DNA of 7,161 nucleotides from Chloroflexota bacterium (GTDB taxonomy: Bacteria > Chloroflexota > Dehalococcoidia > E44-bin15). The position numbers and the translations under genes are program-made. The DNA is taken from contig JADFVG010000008.1 of NCBI GenBank assembly GCA_015222405.1, positions 1 through 7,161 on the forward strand. Reading direction: 5' to 3'. A model generated the notes under the pieces. The model had not been told where the DNA came from, did no database searches, and saw only the letters and a program-made list of their open reading frames with translations. Shown piece after piece: positions 1 to 5,651 of the stretch; the first letter of the stretch is position 1, and every line of letters begins with the position of its first letter.

Positions 1-66
1 CAACGTTTGCCCATAATGTGCAGCTCCTGCAACAAAACCCTGGATTGTGACCTAGTGGCACACTAA
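1..66. other. Window edge: ambiguous gene end or gene start
   Basis: Two weak readings compete and I cannot decide between them. On the plus strand, frame 1 is open from base 1 to a TAA at 64-66 and would give the tail of a protein containing CSSCNKTLDCD, a CxxC pattern that could belong to a zinc ribbon. On the minus strand, an ATG at 12-14 is preceded by AGGAG (24-28) at 9 nt spacing and could be the first codons (MGKR) of a gene running out to the left. Neither is long enough for a family call. Confidence 0.2.
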
Positions 67-81
67 GAATCGTCGCTACGC

Positions 82-289
82 AACTCTATAGCATGTCCTG
101 GACACGGCACAAAAGACTATTGACAATTCCTTAGATGGCAGTATAATAGTATCAATAAGAAGAGCCTCAGTAAGAAATAGCGCTTTAAGACTAATATCAA
201 GGTGGGTGGTCAGGTGTGCGCGTCAGAACGTTGCTGTAATTCCCACGATGCTCAGCCCAGCACATATAGAAATGTGAAGTGGGCTCTTT
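82..289 (+). repeat. Dispersed direct repeat, copy 1
   Basis: This segment matches 6614-6819 in the same orientation. Similarity starts at AACTC before the conserved TAGCATG block, includes a complete plus-strand promoter, and ends at GGGCTCTTT. From 179 to 289 the two copies align without gaps. Bases 179-212 are identical (34 nt), as are 241-254 (14 nt) and 280-289 (10 nt), while the segments between have diverged strongly. In the part that overlaps the minus-strand small gene, the differences fall mainly on first and second codon positions, so conservation acts on the nucleic acid and not on that protein. No clear terminal inverted repeats or target duplication were seen. The two copies bracket the whole operon. 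Confidence 0.85.
120..147 (+). promoter_or_regulatory. Sigma70-type promoter in repeat copy 1
   Basis: A perfect -35 TTGACA (120-125) and a perfect -10 TATAAT (142-147) are separated by 16 bp. Both hexamers and the spacing recur in repeat copy 2. Transcription should start near 153-155 and run rightward into the conserved leader and terminator. No plus-strand protein gene follows, so the product is probably a small RNA. Confidence 0.75.
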
Positions 290-290
290 T
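154..290 (+). ncRNA. Predicted structured small RNA (copy 1), terminated
   Basis: The interval runs from the predicted start after a consensus promoter to an intrinsic terminator, about 135 nt. It holds the invariant 34-nt block 179-212 and the invariant block 241-254. GTGGG at 202-206 can pair with CCCAC at 242-246, and both arms are unchanged in copy 2. TGCT (249-252) can pair with AGCA (259-262), and this excludes the terminator stem, so two alternative folds exist. I do not recognise it as a known riboswitch class. The RNA would be fully antisense to the 3' part of the minus-strand small gene at 197-334. The function is unknown and the 5' end is inferred only from the promoter. Confidence 0.5.
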
Positions 291-334
291 GATTCATAAA
301 AGCACTTTGGACACATATACTTCACATACTCCAT
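197..334 (-). CDS. Small Cys-rich (zinc-ribbon-like) protein, 45 aa
   Basis: ATG at 332-334 with Shine-Dalgarno GGAGGTG (339-345) opens a 45-codon frame ending in TGA at 197-199. The protein begins MEYVKYMCPKCFYESKEP and has C8-x2-C11, then C25 and H29, a plausible zinc site. It starts 11 bases after the stop of the flavoprotein gene, so it is probably the last gene of the operon. Oddly, codons 16-45 lie inside dispersed repeat copy 1. Copy 2 read in the same frame gives a 30-codon stretch ending in the same DHPP-stop, but it has no start or CPKC half. The likely history is a small zinc-ribbon gene whose second half was replaced by, or fused to, the repeat. No function can be assigned, and I am moderately confident it is translated. 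Confidence 0.55.
   Translation of the reverse strand: MEYVKYMCPKCFYESKEPTSHFYMCWAEHRGNYSNVLTRTPDHPP
254..290 (+). terminator. Intrinsic terminator of copy 1 RNA
   Basis: AGCCCA (254-259) pairs with TGGGCT (280-285), and CACAT (261-265) pairs with ATGTG (272-276) across a small internal loop, with an apical loop of six bases. The stem is followed by C and four T. Read on the minus strand there is no T tract after the hairpin, so it should act on plus-strand transcripts. Copy 2 has lost the left arm. Confidence 0.6.
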
Positions 335-345
335 CAGCCACCTCC

Positions 346-1671
346 TCACCCAAGTTTATCTATCAAACGGTGTAAGGGAACAGCAAACTGGTCTTCCTGA
401 ACATGGGGCGAGTAGCAGCTGTCAATCTGCACCAGCTTGGCCAGGGGCATACGAGAAGCTATAGCTACGGCCAGCTTGTCTACTGTGCCTGACACTATTT
501 CCTCAGAGACTATTTGCGCCCCAACAAGAGTCTTCGTCTTCGGATCAGCGATAAGCTTATAGCACGCTGGCCTGCCATTAAACCTTTCCCTGAGCCGCGG
601 GGTATCCACGGCAACAGAGACTGTTTCCAGCCCCTTCTCTTGCGCCTCCCTCTCCGTAAACCCAATCGCTCCTATCTGGTGACCAAACACCTTGGTGACG
701 AACGGCATGACTGTGCCTTCATACGTGAGTTGATTACCCGAGGCCGCATTTCTGCCAGCTATATAGCCAGTGCGGATAGCGTTGGCGGCCAGTTGATGCC
801 GCCTCTTAGAGTCGGTAACGACATCCCAGTTTTCCATGCAGTCACCTATGGCATAGATGTCAGGGTCACTGGTCTGCAAGAACTGATTAGCCCTTATAGC
901 ACCGGTTTTACCTATCTCCAGCCCGGCTTTTTGAGCCAGCTCCACGTTGGGTTTTGCGCCAGTGCCGAAGAAGATGAAGTCAACGTCCACTTCCCGGTCA
1001 GAAAGAGTGATGCACTTCTTGCTTCCTTTGGTAGCTACGTTCTCTATCTTGGCTGGCAGTATCAACTCTATCTCATTCTGCGTAAGTACGTCTTTGACTT
1101 TTTCCGCCACATCCTCATCCAGATATGACCTCAGGATTCCCCGTCTCACCAGCAGGTAGACTTTGCTATAGCCTCTTGCTTCGAGGGCGGCAGCTATCTC
1201 CAGACCAATAAATCCCCCACCGACAACGGCTGCCTCGTTGGACTGTGCAACAGCGCTACTCAGAGCTACGCCGTCAGCCATGTCGGTGCTCAGTGAGAAC
1301 TCATTTTTGCCGTCTAATCCCGGGAAAGCGGGCATGACCGGGGTAGCACCCAGAGCCAGAATCAGCTTGTCATAGCTGTACTTTTTGCCATCGGCGATGA
1401 TGCACTTTTCCTCTCTGACAATATTGGCGACCTCAGTATTCAGGTGCAGGGTTACATTTCTTTTTTCCCAGAAAGAGTTCTGCCGGAAGCCGCGAATGAG
1501 CTCTTCCCAGGTAGCTACTGCGCCGCCGATGACCAGGGGCATTTCGCACGGCGGGCAGCCCAGGCTGACCCTTTTGCTGAAGATGTCAATTTGCGCATCG
1601 CTGGCGAGGCGCCGAATCTGAATTGCCGCTGTTGAGCCCCCATCCCCGGCTCCAATAATGCATACTTCCAT
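346..1671 (-). CDS. FAD-dependent CoA-disulfide reductase / NADH oxidase-like oxidoreductase
   Basis: This is a 441-residue cytoplasmic flavoprotein of the pyridine nucleotide-disulfide reductase class II group. An N-terminal FAD Rossmann motif (IIGAGDGG, 5-12), a central NAD(P)H motif (GGGFIG, 151-156), the second FAD signature (DIYAIGDC, 271-278) and a C-terminal dimerisation domain are in the expected order and length. The single redox cysteine of this family falls in CEMP (C42), where relatives have CGLP or CGMP. Here C39 precedes it, giving CPPC. Near the C-terminus CYSP (419-422) sits where CoA-disulfide reductases carry a conserved Tyr. Start: ATG with AGGAGG 3 nt upstream. Candidate reactions are NAD(P)H-dependent reduction of CoA disulfide, polysulfide or oxygen; sequence alone does not decide. 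It lies 13 bases after the DUF1684 gene. Confidence 0.88.
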   Translation of the reverse strand: MEVCIIGAGDGGSTAAIQIRRLASDAQIDIFSKRVSLGCPPCEMPLVIGGAVATWEELIRGFRQNSFWEKRNVTLHLNTEVANIVREEKCIIADGKKYSYDKLILALGATPVMPAFPGLDGKNEFSLSTDMADGVALSSAVAQSNEAAVVGGGFIGLEIAAALEARGYSKVYLLVRRGILRSYLDEDVAEKVKDVLTQNEIELILPAKIENVATKGSKKCITLSDREVDVDFIFFGTGAKPNVELAQKAGLEIGKTGAIRANQFLQTSDPDIYAIGDCMENWDVVTDSKRRHQLAANAIRTGYIAGRNAASGNQLTYEGTVMPFVTKVFGHQIGAIGFTEREAQEKGLETVSVAVDTPRLRERFNGRPACYKLIADPKTKTLVGAQIVSEEIVSGTVDKLAVAIASRMPLAKLVQIDSCYSPHVQEDQFAVPLHRLIDKLG

Positions 1672-1684
1672 TTACCTCCTGTCA

Positions 1685-2242
1685 TTAGCCTGTCTCTGGC
1701 AGATGATAGTCTTTTTCCCCAGCATATATCGGCACCTCAAGCCAGTTCTCCACAGGCACAAAGGGACAGGTGTAAGCCTCACTGTAGGCACACCAGGGGT
1801 TATAGGCCTGATTGAAATCCAGAATCCATTTCCCTTCTTGAGTGCGATCCCTATCTGGCTCAAGGTCGAGGTAACGCCCAGCCCCGTAAGTCTCTTTGCC
1901 GGACGTTGCATCCTTAAAAGGAACAAACAGCGTCTCTTCTTCACGGCTGCGCTTGCAGGCCTGGAGAGTTTGTTCCTTTCTAGCTACTTTGAATCTAAAT
2001 TCGCCGCAGCGAAGGAAGTCTTGTTCATTGCCTTTGGTGTAGGCCATTCTCGCTACCTGCTGCTCAGGATGCTCGGTAAGCTTGAGCTCGAATCTGTAGC
2101 TTGGGTCGGGAGGGTAATATTGTAAGCCTTTGAACCGAGGGCGATCCTGAGGAGGTATTGGGGATTGCCAGTTTTGGGCAAAGAAGGCATCCTTCGTTTC
2201 CCGTGCTCTTTCTACATTCGCTTCCCAATCCGAGAGTGACAT
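1685..2242 (-). CDS. DUF1684 family protein
   Basis: The product is 185 residues with no signal peptide or membrane segment. It matches the DUF1684 pattern as I know it: a central FKDATSGKETYGAGRYLDLE (109-128) and a C-terminal part with LDFNQAYNPWCAY (141-153), TCPFVPVEN (158-166) and VPIYAGEK (170-177). The family is widespread in bacteria, and its biochemical role is not known to me. Cysteines at 151 and 159 lie inside the conserved C-terminal block. Start: ATG at 2240-2242 with GGAGGTGA (2250-2257) at 7 nt spacing, an almost ideal ribosome binding site. It sits between the thioredoxin and flavoprotein genes, which suggests, but does not show, a redox or stress-related job. Confidence 0.85.
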   Translation of the reverse strand: MSLSDWEANVERARETKDAFFAQNWQSPIPPQDRPRFKGLQYYPPDPSYRFELKLTEHPEQQVARMAYTKGNEQDFLRCGEFRFKVARKEQTLQACKRSREEETLFVPFKDATSGKETYGAGRYLDLEPDRDRTQEGKWILDFNQAYNPWCAYSEAYTCPFVPVENWLEVPIYAGEKDYHLPETG

Positions 2243-2261
2243 AGCGTCTTCACCTCCTCAT

Positions 2262-2284
2262 CTAGCTGAGTTTATTCAGCTTAG
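2262..2284. other. Intercistronic stem-loop
   Basis: CTAGCTGA (2262-2269) pairs with TCAGC plus TAG (2276-2284, one bulged T) around a six-base loop, in the 54-bp gap between the thioredoxin stop and the DUF1684 ribosome binding site. No T tract follows on the minus strand, so it is not an obvious terminator. It could mark mRNA processing or stability. Confidence 0.4.
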
Positions 2285-2296
2285 CTTGGCTGCCAT

Positions 2297-2839
2297 TTAT
2301 CTTGATTCTTGTAGTTCGATCAGCACCTGGGACAACTGCTCGTTGGCTTTTCCCATCCCTTTCGCTGCCTGTAGTGTTCTACTGTAAACCGGTTCGCTCT
2401 CAGCATTTTCGGCTTTCTCTGCCCACTTCCTGACTTTCTCGCTATGTTGCTTGTTATGCTCAGTCCAGGAGGTTAGAATCACTTCAAGCCTACCCTTCTC
2501 ATCTGCTGGGAAACTCTGGAGGATGCCGTCCACCATTGTCCGGATCGTGTGCTCAGGAACTGCGCCAAGGATTTCATCGACCTTCTGTCCGTCAGCGAAG
2601 AACATTTGCATCGGTATGCTCACAATCTGATACTTCACCGCTGTGCCCTGGTTTTCATCCACATTAATCTTGCAGAACTTGAATCTGCCGTCATATTCCT
2701 CTGAGAGCTTGTCATATATCGGAGAAACCATCCTGCACGGACCGCACCAGGGCGCCCAGAAATCGACCTCCGTGGGCAAATCTGACCCGAGAACCTCCTC
2801 CTCAAAACTCTGATCTGTAACTTCTACCACTTTGCTCAT
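2297..2839 (-). CDS. Thioredoxin with C-terminal helical extension
   Basis: The product has 180 residues when started at the ATG at 2837-2839, which has AAGGAGG 4 nt upstream. A further upstream ATG at 2870-2872 would add 11 residues but lacks a better site. Residues 1 to about 108 form a normal thioredoxin domain: VDFWAPWCGPC with redox cysteines 32 and 35, the KINVDEN strand (58-64), and the cis-Pro segment SIPMQMFF (75-82), where Met follows the Pro in place of the usual Thr. Residues about 112-180 are extra: a charged, probably helical tail that ordinary 105-110 residue thioredoxins lack. It likely reduces disulfides in the cytoplasm and may pair with the flavin disulfide reductase two genes downstream, which is an inference from order only. 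Confidence 0.9.
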   Translation of the reverse strand: MSKVVEVTDQSFEEEVLGSDLPTEVDFWAPWCGPCRMVSPIYDKLSEEYDGRFKFCKINVDENQGTAVKYQIVSIPMQMFFADGQKVDEILGAVPEHTIRTMVDGILQSFPADEKGRLEVILTSWTEHNKQHSEKVRKWAEKAENAESEPVYSRTLQAAKGMGKANEQLSQVLIELQESR

Positions 2840-2879
2840 ACTGCCTCCTTCTAGATTGATTACTGGGAACAAGAACGTA

Positions 2880-3428
2880 TCATGCCTTTCTGAAAATCAG
2901 AACTCTGCGTGTTTCGGGATGCTTGTTATCATCAGTAAGCGTCTCGGAAACCTCCTTTCCCAAATGAAAGTCTGCATTTTTTATCTCATCTTCAATCTCA
3001 GGCTCTATCAAGTTTGGCCAGACTGAAATAGAAAGAATGGCCGAGGGTTTCATGATTCTGTGAATCTCACCCAACAGTCTTCTTCTATCCTCTGCCTGCG
3101 GGAAATAGAAAGAATGAAAGACATCAAACAGGAGAACTATGTCTACAGACTCATCAGCTAGCTCGATTTCCAGTTCCCCCGATGTCTCCATCCTATCTAT
3201 GTTTTTCAAGCCCGCTGACTCTGCTTTTTGCATCAACTCATCCAGGGCTTCCCTATCCTTATCCAAGGCATATACTATTCCCTGTTCAGCAACTATTTTG
3301 GCAACCGGAATAGTATACGCTCCATAGCCACAGCCAAAATCCAGTACAGTCTGACTCCTCCTCATCCCTACTTGTTGCAACATATCAAGGACTCGCGCGT
3401 CTAGTTCCATTCCTTTGCTCTTGAACAT
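2880..3428 (-). CDS. Class I SAM-dependent methyltransferase
   Basis: The product has 182 residues from the ATG at 3426-3428. Motif I VLDFGCGYGAY (28-38) and the acidic end of the second strand VYALDKD (52-58) form the SAM site, followed by SVDIVLLFDVFHSF (94-107) and a HRIMKP turn (123-128), typical of UbiE/MenG-like methyltransferases. The substrate is unknown. The start is uncertain: a GTG at 3450-3452 in frame would give 190 residues and overlap the ferredoxin gene. I prefer the ATG because it begins 2 nt after the ferredoxin TAA (TAAATATG), fitting termination-reinitiation, and neither start has a convincing ribosome binding site. Tight coupling to the ferredoxin suggests the two proteins are needed in similar amounts. 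Confidence 0.87.
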   Translation of the reverse strand: MFKSKGMELDARVLDMLQQVGMRRSQTVLDFGCGYGAYTIPVAKIVAEQGIVYALDKDREALDELMQKAESAGLKNIDRMETSGELEIELADESVDIVLLFDVFHSFYFPQAEDRRRLLGEIHRIMKPSAILSISVWPNLIEPEIEDEIKNADFHLGKEVSETLTDDNKHPETRRVLIFRKA

Positions 3429-3430
3429 AT

Positions 3431-3748
3431 TTAAATTCGCTGTTGCTGCCACTTCAGCTTGTCAATTCTAGCGATGATGTTTTGGGTCCTGTCTTTCAAT
3501 CCGGTAACAGTTGCCTGCAGTTCACGCCTTGACACTGGCCTCAACTCTGCAATTGCCCCCTGGGGGCAGGCATCAACACATAGACCACAGTGGTTACATC
3601 TGTTCTGGTCTATCTGCGCTTGACCCGACTTCAGCGAAATAGCCTGCCGAGGGCAACTCTCGGCACACAGCCCACAGCCAAGGCAAAGGTCTTTCCTCAC
3701 TCGCAAGACCAAGTTATCCTTCAGAATCTCCCCTTTCTTGCTCATCAT
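3431..3748 (-). CDS. 2[4Fe-4S] ferredoxin-type protein
   Basis: The product has 105 residues with two complete iron-sulfur binding motifs: C22-x2-C25-x2-C28-x3-C32-P and C51-x2-C54-x2-C57-x3-C61-P. This is the bacterial dicluster ferredoxin fold with about 20 extra residues in front and a basic, probably helical tail of about 40 residues (66-105) that plain ferredoxins lack. It should carry low-potential electrons in the cytoplasm, or act as the electron-transfer subunit of a larger enzyme, with the tail a possible docking element. It begins 8 bases after the upstream gene's stop. The two adjacent Met codons (3743-3748) leave the exact start open, and the ribosome binding site is weak (AAAGTAG). 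Confidence 0.92.
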   Translation of the reverse strand: MMSKKGEILKDNLVLRVRKDLCLGCGLCAESCPRQAISLKSGQAQIDQNRCNHCGLCVDACPQGAIAELRPVSRRELQATVTGLKDRTQNIIARIDKLKWQQQRI

Positions 3749-3756
3749 GCTACTTT

Positions 3757-3969
3757 TTAGTCAAAGGGAACGAGGTAGATTCGACCATCTTCCTTGTATC
3801 CTTTTACCAGCTCACAGTGTCTCAGGGTAGCTAGTTGCGTCTGCAACTCCGCCTCGGTAAGTCCGAAGTTTTCAATTAGCTGCTCTCTGGTCACCTTACT
3901 TTTTCCTCTGACAAACTCGTAGATTGCCTTCTGCAGCTCAGTCAGTCCCTCGGTTCCCTTTAGTCCCAA
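3757..3969 (-). CDS. Winged-helix-like domain protein, downstream half of a split gene
   Basis: From a TTG at 3967-3969 this frame encodes 70 residues beginning (M)GLKGTEGLTELQKAIYEFV and ending GYKEDGRIYLVPFD. The pattern (helix, KVTREQLIENFGL helix-turn-helix, AELQTQLATLRHCELVKGY recognition helix, then a short beta wing) fits a winged-helix DNA-binding or protein-interaction domain. The TTG has no visible ribosome binding site. The frame is open upstream without a break to a TGA at 4003-4005, and beyond it runs straight into the zinc-knuckle frame at 4003-4125. I think both were one gene of about 122 codons, and the free-standing start may not be used. If translated separately it would be a small regulator-like protein with no effector domain. 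Confidence 0.6.
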   Translation of the reverse strand: MGLKGTEGLTELQKAIYEFVRGKSKVTREQLIENFGLTEAELQTQLATLRHCELVKGYKEDGRIYLVPFD

Positions 3970-4002
3970 GGTTTCTCTCGACCTAGTAGCAGAGTAGAGG
4001 GC

Positions 4003-4005
4003 TCA
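4003..4005 (-). other. In-frame TGA joining the zinc-knuckle and winged-helix frames
   Basis: This TGA is the only stop between 4125 and the TAA at 3757-3759 in one frame. Sequence on both sides keeps the length, composition and domain logic of a single protein. No good SECIS-like hairpin follows directly, and TGA is a normal stop elsewhere in this window (346, 2880, 4144 and 4677). It could be a nonsense mutation, a sequencing error or a readthrough site. Confidence 0.75.
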
Positions 4006-4125
4006 CGGGTCACAGGCTTTTGGCGGATACTTGATATCTATATAGCAGTCCTCGCACAGGGTTTCACCTAGATGCTGATAGCTATTATCCGTTGATGTTT
4101 CATGTCCACACCGGCTGCACTTCAA
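4003..4125 (-). CDS. Small zinc-knuckle protein (40 aa), upstream half of a split gene
   Basis: A TTG at 4123-4125 with a perfect GGAGGTGA (4131-4138) 5 nt upstream opens a frame that begins MKCSRCGHETS and contains C3-x2-C6 and C24-x2-C27, a LIM-like or zinc-ribbon arrangement, then IDIKYPPKACDP and TGA. No other start has comparable support, and a GTG three codons earlier lies inside the ribosome binding site. The frame continues past the TGA as ALYSATRSRET into the winged-helix domain at 3757-3969. Relatives I recall carry Trp right after ACDP, so TGA here would be a one-base change from TGG. It follows the deformylase stop by 18 bases. The zinc knuckle plus winged helix suggests a regulator or adaptor. 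Confidence 0.6.
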   Translation of the reverse strand: MKCSRCGHETSTDNSYQHLGETLCEDCYIDIKYPPKACDP

Positions 4126-4143
4126 AGATATCACCTCCCCTCT

Positions 4144-4656
4144 TCAGCTTTCAGGCTCAATTGTTCCTCGCTCCGGTATCACCAGACGTTCTACCTTGTG
4201 TAGCCTGTCCGAAGACTCTACATGGTCGATGTACAACTTACCATCAAGATGGTCAATTTCGTGTTCCAGAGCCTCCGCCATCAGACCCTCGGCTCTGATT
4301 CTTATCGCTTTCCAGTTCCGGTCTTTTCCCTTCACCGTAACAGCGGCCGACCGTTTTATCTCGCCGTAGTAACCGGGAACACTCAAGCATGCCTCGGTTA
4401 CCTCCTGCTCCCCGGCACATTTAACTATCTCCGGATTAATGAGCACAACGGGTTCCTCTCCAGGCATCTGGACAACGATTACCCGCAGTGGCACCCCTAC
4501 CTGGGAAGCAGCCAATCCTACACCATTTGCCTTCTGCATCGTCTCGATCATGTCATCGATTAGACGCTGAACTGAGCCATCAATGCGAGACACCCTTCTA
4601 GCCTTCTGCCTCAGGACGGCGTTATTGGGGAGACGACAAATTGGTAGAACTGCCAT
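4144..4656 (-). CDS. def: Peptide deformylase
   Basis: This enzyme removes the N-formyl group from nascent proteins using a bound metal, usually Fe2+. All three family motifs are present, numbered from the ATG at 4654-4656 (170 residues): motif 1 GVGLAASQVG (45-54), motif 2 EACLSVPG (88-95) with metal ligand C90, and motif 3 HEIDH (132-136) with two His ligands and the catalytic Glu133. Motif 2 reads EACLS where EGCLS is usual. The N-terminus MAVLPICRLPN matches the usual start of the family. A GTG at 4678-4680 overlaps the preceding stop as GTGA and would add 8 residues, a coupled start that is also credible. Its place among redox and nickel genes is unusual; it may be a second deformylase in the genome. 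Confidence 0.95.
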   Translation of the reverse strand: MAVLPICRLPNNAVLRQKARRVSRIDGSVQRLIDDMIETMQKANGVGLAASQVGVPLRVIVVQMPGEEPVVLINPEIVKCAGEQEVTEACLSVPGYYGEIKRSAAVTVKGKDRNWKAIRIRAEGLMAEALEHEIDHLDGKLYIDHVESSDRLHKVERLVIPERGTIEPES

Positions 4657-4676
4657 AGTACCACAAGACTTTGCTC

Positions 4677-5393
4677 TCACCTCTCTAATTCTGCTGCTCC
4701 TTTTCCAGCCACCATTATCGTAAACCCGGCATCAGGGAAATATCCTTCCTTGGGCTCTTCAACATGCTGCACCTCATGCGGCCTCTGAAAAAGTGTCGAG
4801 ACGATTTTCTCGGTCGTAAAACCTGCTTGGACTATGAGTCTAACTACCTCATCACAGCTGTAGAAGGTAGCATATCTGTAGAAGCGGTGTCCTTCTTCCT
4901 TCTTCTGCTGGTAGAGTTGCCCCCAAGGGCTCTCCTTCAGTACAAGGCCAAGCACCAGCTTGCCGCTGGGTATCACGATGCGCTTAGCCTCCATCAGAAC
5001 ACCCGAGGGCGAATCGAGGAAACACAGGGCAACAATCAGGAAAACTGTCCCGAATGACTCCTCATCAAGGAGCTCCTGTTCTCCTCGGCCTAGAAATGCA
5101 TTTATCCCTCTCCTCCTTGCCATGTGGAGCAGCTTGAAGGAGGGATCGACCCCAGCCTCTATTCCCAGAGCCTGGGCAAAGCGGCCGCTACCGACACCTA
5201 TTTCAAGCCAAGGCTTTGGCAGGGACGGCAATAGCTCTCTAAACGCCTGCACCTCAATGAAGAAGATGAGGCTTCCTTCTTTATCAAACCAGGCATCATA
5301 TTCCAGGGCTAGCTCATCGAAGGGAGACCATTCGGTGTTGTTCTGCCTTCCCCTTGTACTTGATTCTCGAGTCCGGTAATTAGTTGACGACAT
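4677..5393 (-). CDS. Class I SAM-dependent methyltransferase (UbiE/COQ5-like)
   Basis: The product has 238 residues from the ATG at 5391-5393, which is preceded by AAAGGAGGAGG. An earlier in-frame start at 5471 would run into cooT and is rejected. FDELALEYDAWFD (25-37) is the entry segment common in this methyltransferase group. WLEIGVGSGRFAQALG (62-77) is motif I, and GVDPS (81-85) supplies the acidic residue for SAM ribose binding. A UbiE-like fold follows, and the first 20 residues are polar and probably disordered. The substrate is unknown. The stop overlaps an upstream GTG of the deformylase gene, and the gene begins 10 bases after the cooT stop. Such methyltransferases beside nickel/CODH maturation genes hint at a shared process, but that is inference. 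Confidence 0.88.
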   Translation of the reverse strand: MSSTNYRTRESSTRGRQNNTEWSPFDELALEYDAWFDKEGSLIFFIEVQAFRELLPSLPKPWLEIGVGSGRFAQALGIEAGVDPSFKLLHMARRRGINAFLGRGEQELLDEESFGTVFLIVALCFLDSPSGVLMEAKRIVIPSGKLVLGLVLKESPWGQLYQQKKEEGHRFYRYATFYSCDEVVRLIVQAGFTTEKIVSTLFQRPHEVQHVEEPKEGYFPDAGFTIMVAGKGAAELER

Positions 5394-5403
5394 GCCTCCT
5401 CCT

Positions 5404-5610
5404 TTATGAGGACCCGTCGGCTTCGCGGTGCTCATCCAGTAATATCCTGGAAGTAGCAAAATCCACTTCAACTACTCTGCCTGGTATAACCTTTTCCTCA
5501 CCCAGAAGTGTCTCCAGTTCGACCCGCTCACCATGCAGCCGCATATGAGCGATGTCCTGAAGCACCGGTTCATCACCCCATTTATTTAGATATGCCTTAG
5601 CCAAACACAC
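5404..5610 (-). CDS. cooT: CooT-family nickel-binding protein
   Basis: The product has 68 residues beginning MCLAKAYL from a GTG at 5608-5610, with AGGAGG 6 nt upstream. The family is recognised by a Cys directly after the initiator, the early AYL strand, and a short beta-rich body with LLGEEKVIPGRVVEVDF (35-51) and a final ILLDE strand (56-60). In the Rhodospirillum rubrum homologue the protein is a small homodimer that binds one Ni(II) using Cys2 and serves CO dehydrogenase maturation. Position 41 bases after cooC supports the same role here. The C-terminal tail HREADGSS is short and polar. Many CooT-like proteins also occur outside CODH loci, so the exact client is not certain. Confidence 0.85.
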   Translation of the reverse strand: MCLAKAYLNKWGDEPVLQDIAHMRLHGERVELETLLGEEKVIPGRVVEVDFATSRILLDEHREADGSS

Positions 5611-5651
5611 CTTGCACCTCCTCTTGCTCCATGAAAGCAGCTAAATTCGAC

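Noticed and set aside
82..289. Insertion sequence or MITE
   Set aside because: No transposase, clear terminal inverted repeats or target-site duplications are visible, and conservation is in internal blocks, not at the ends.
154..290. Known riboswitch class (cobalamin, SAM, TPP, ZTP, fluoride, c-di-GMP)
   Set aside because: I compared the invariant blocks with the core motifs I know and found no match. A covariance-model search would be decisive.
514..1128. Plus-strand 204-residue open frame opposite the flavoprotein gene
   Set aside because: It is antisense to a gene with full family motifs, has no ribosome binding site and no recognisable domain.
1658..2125. Plus-strand 155-residue open frame
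   Set aside because: It lies opposite the DUF1684 gene, and its composition looks like a reverse-strand shadow.
3970..4005. TGA read as selenocysteine
   Set aside because: No convincing SECIS-like stem-loop follows within the usual distance, and the family position is Trp as far as I recall, not Cys.
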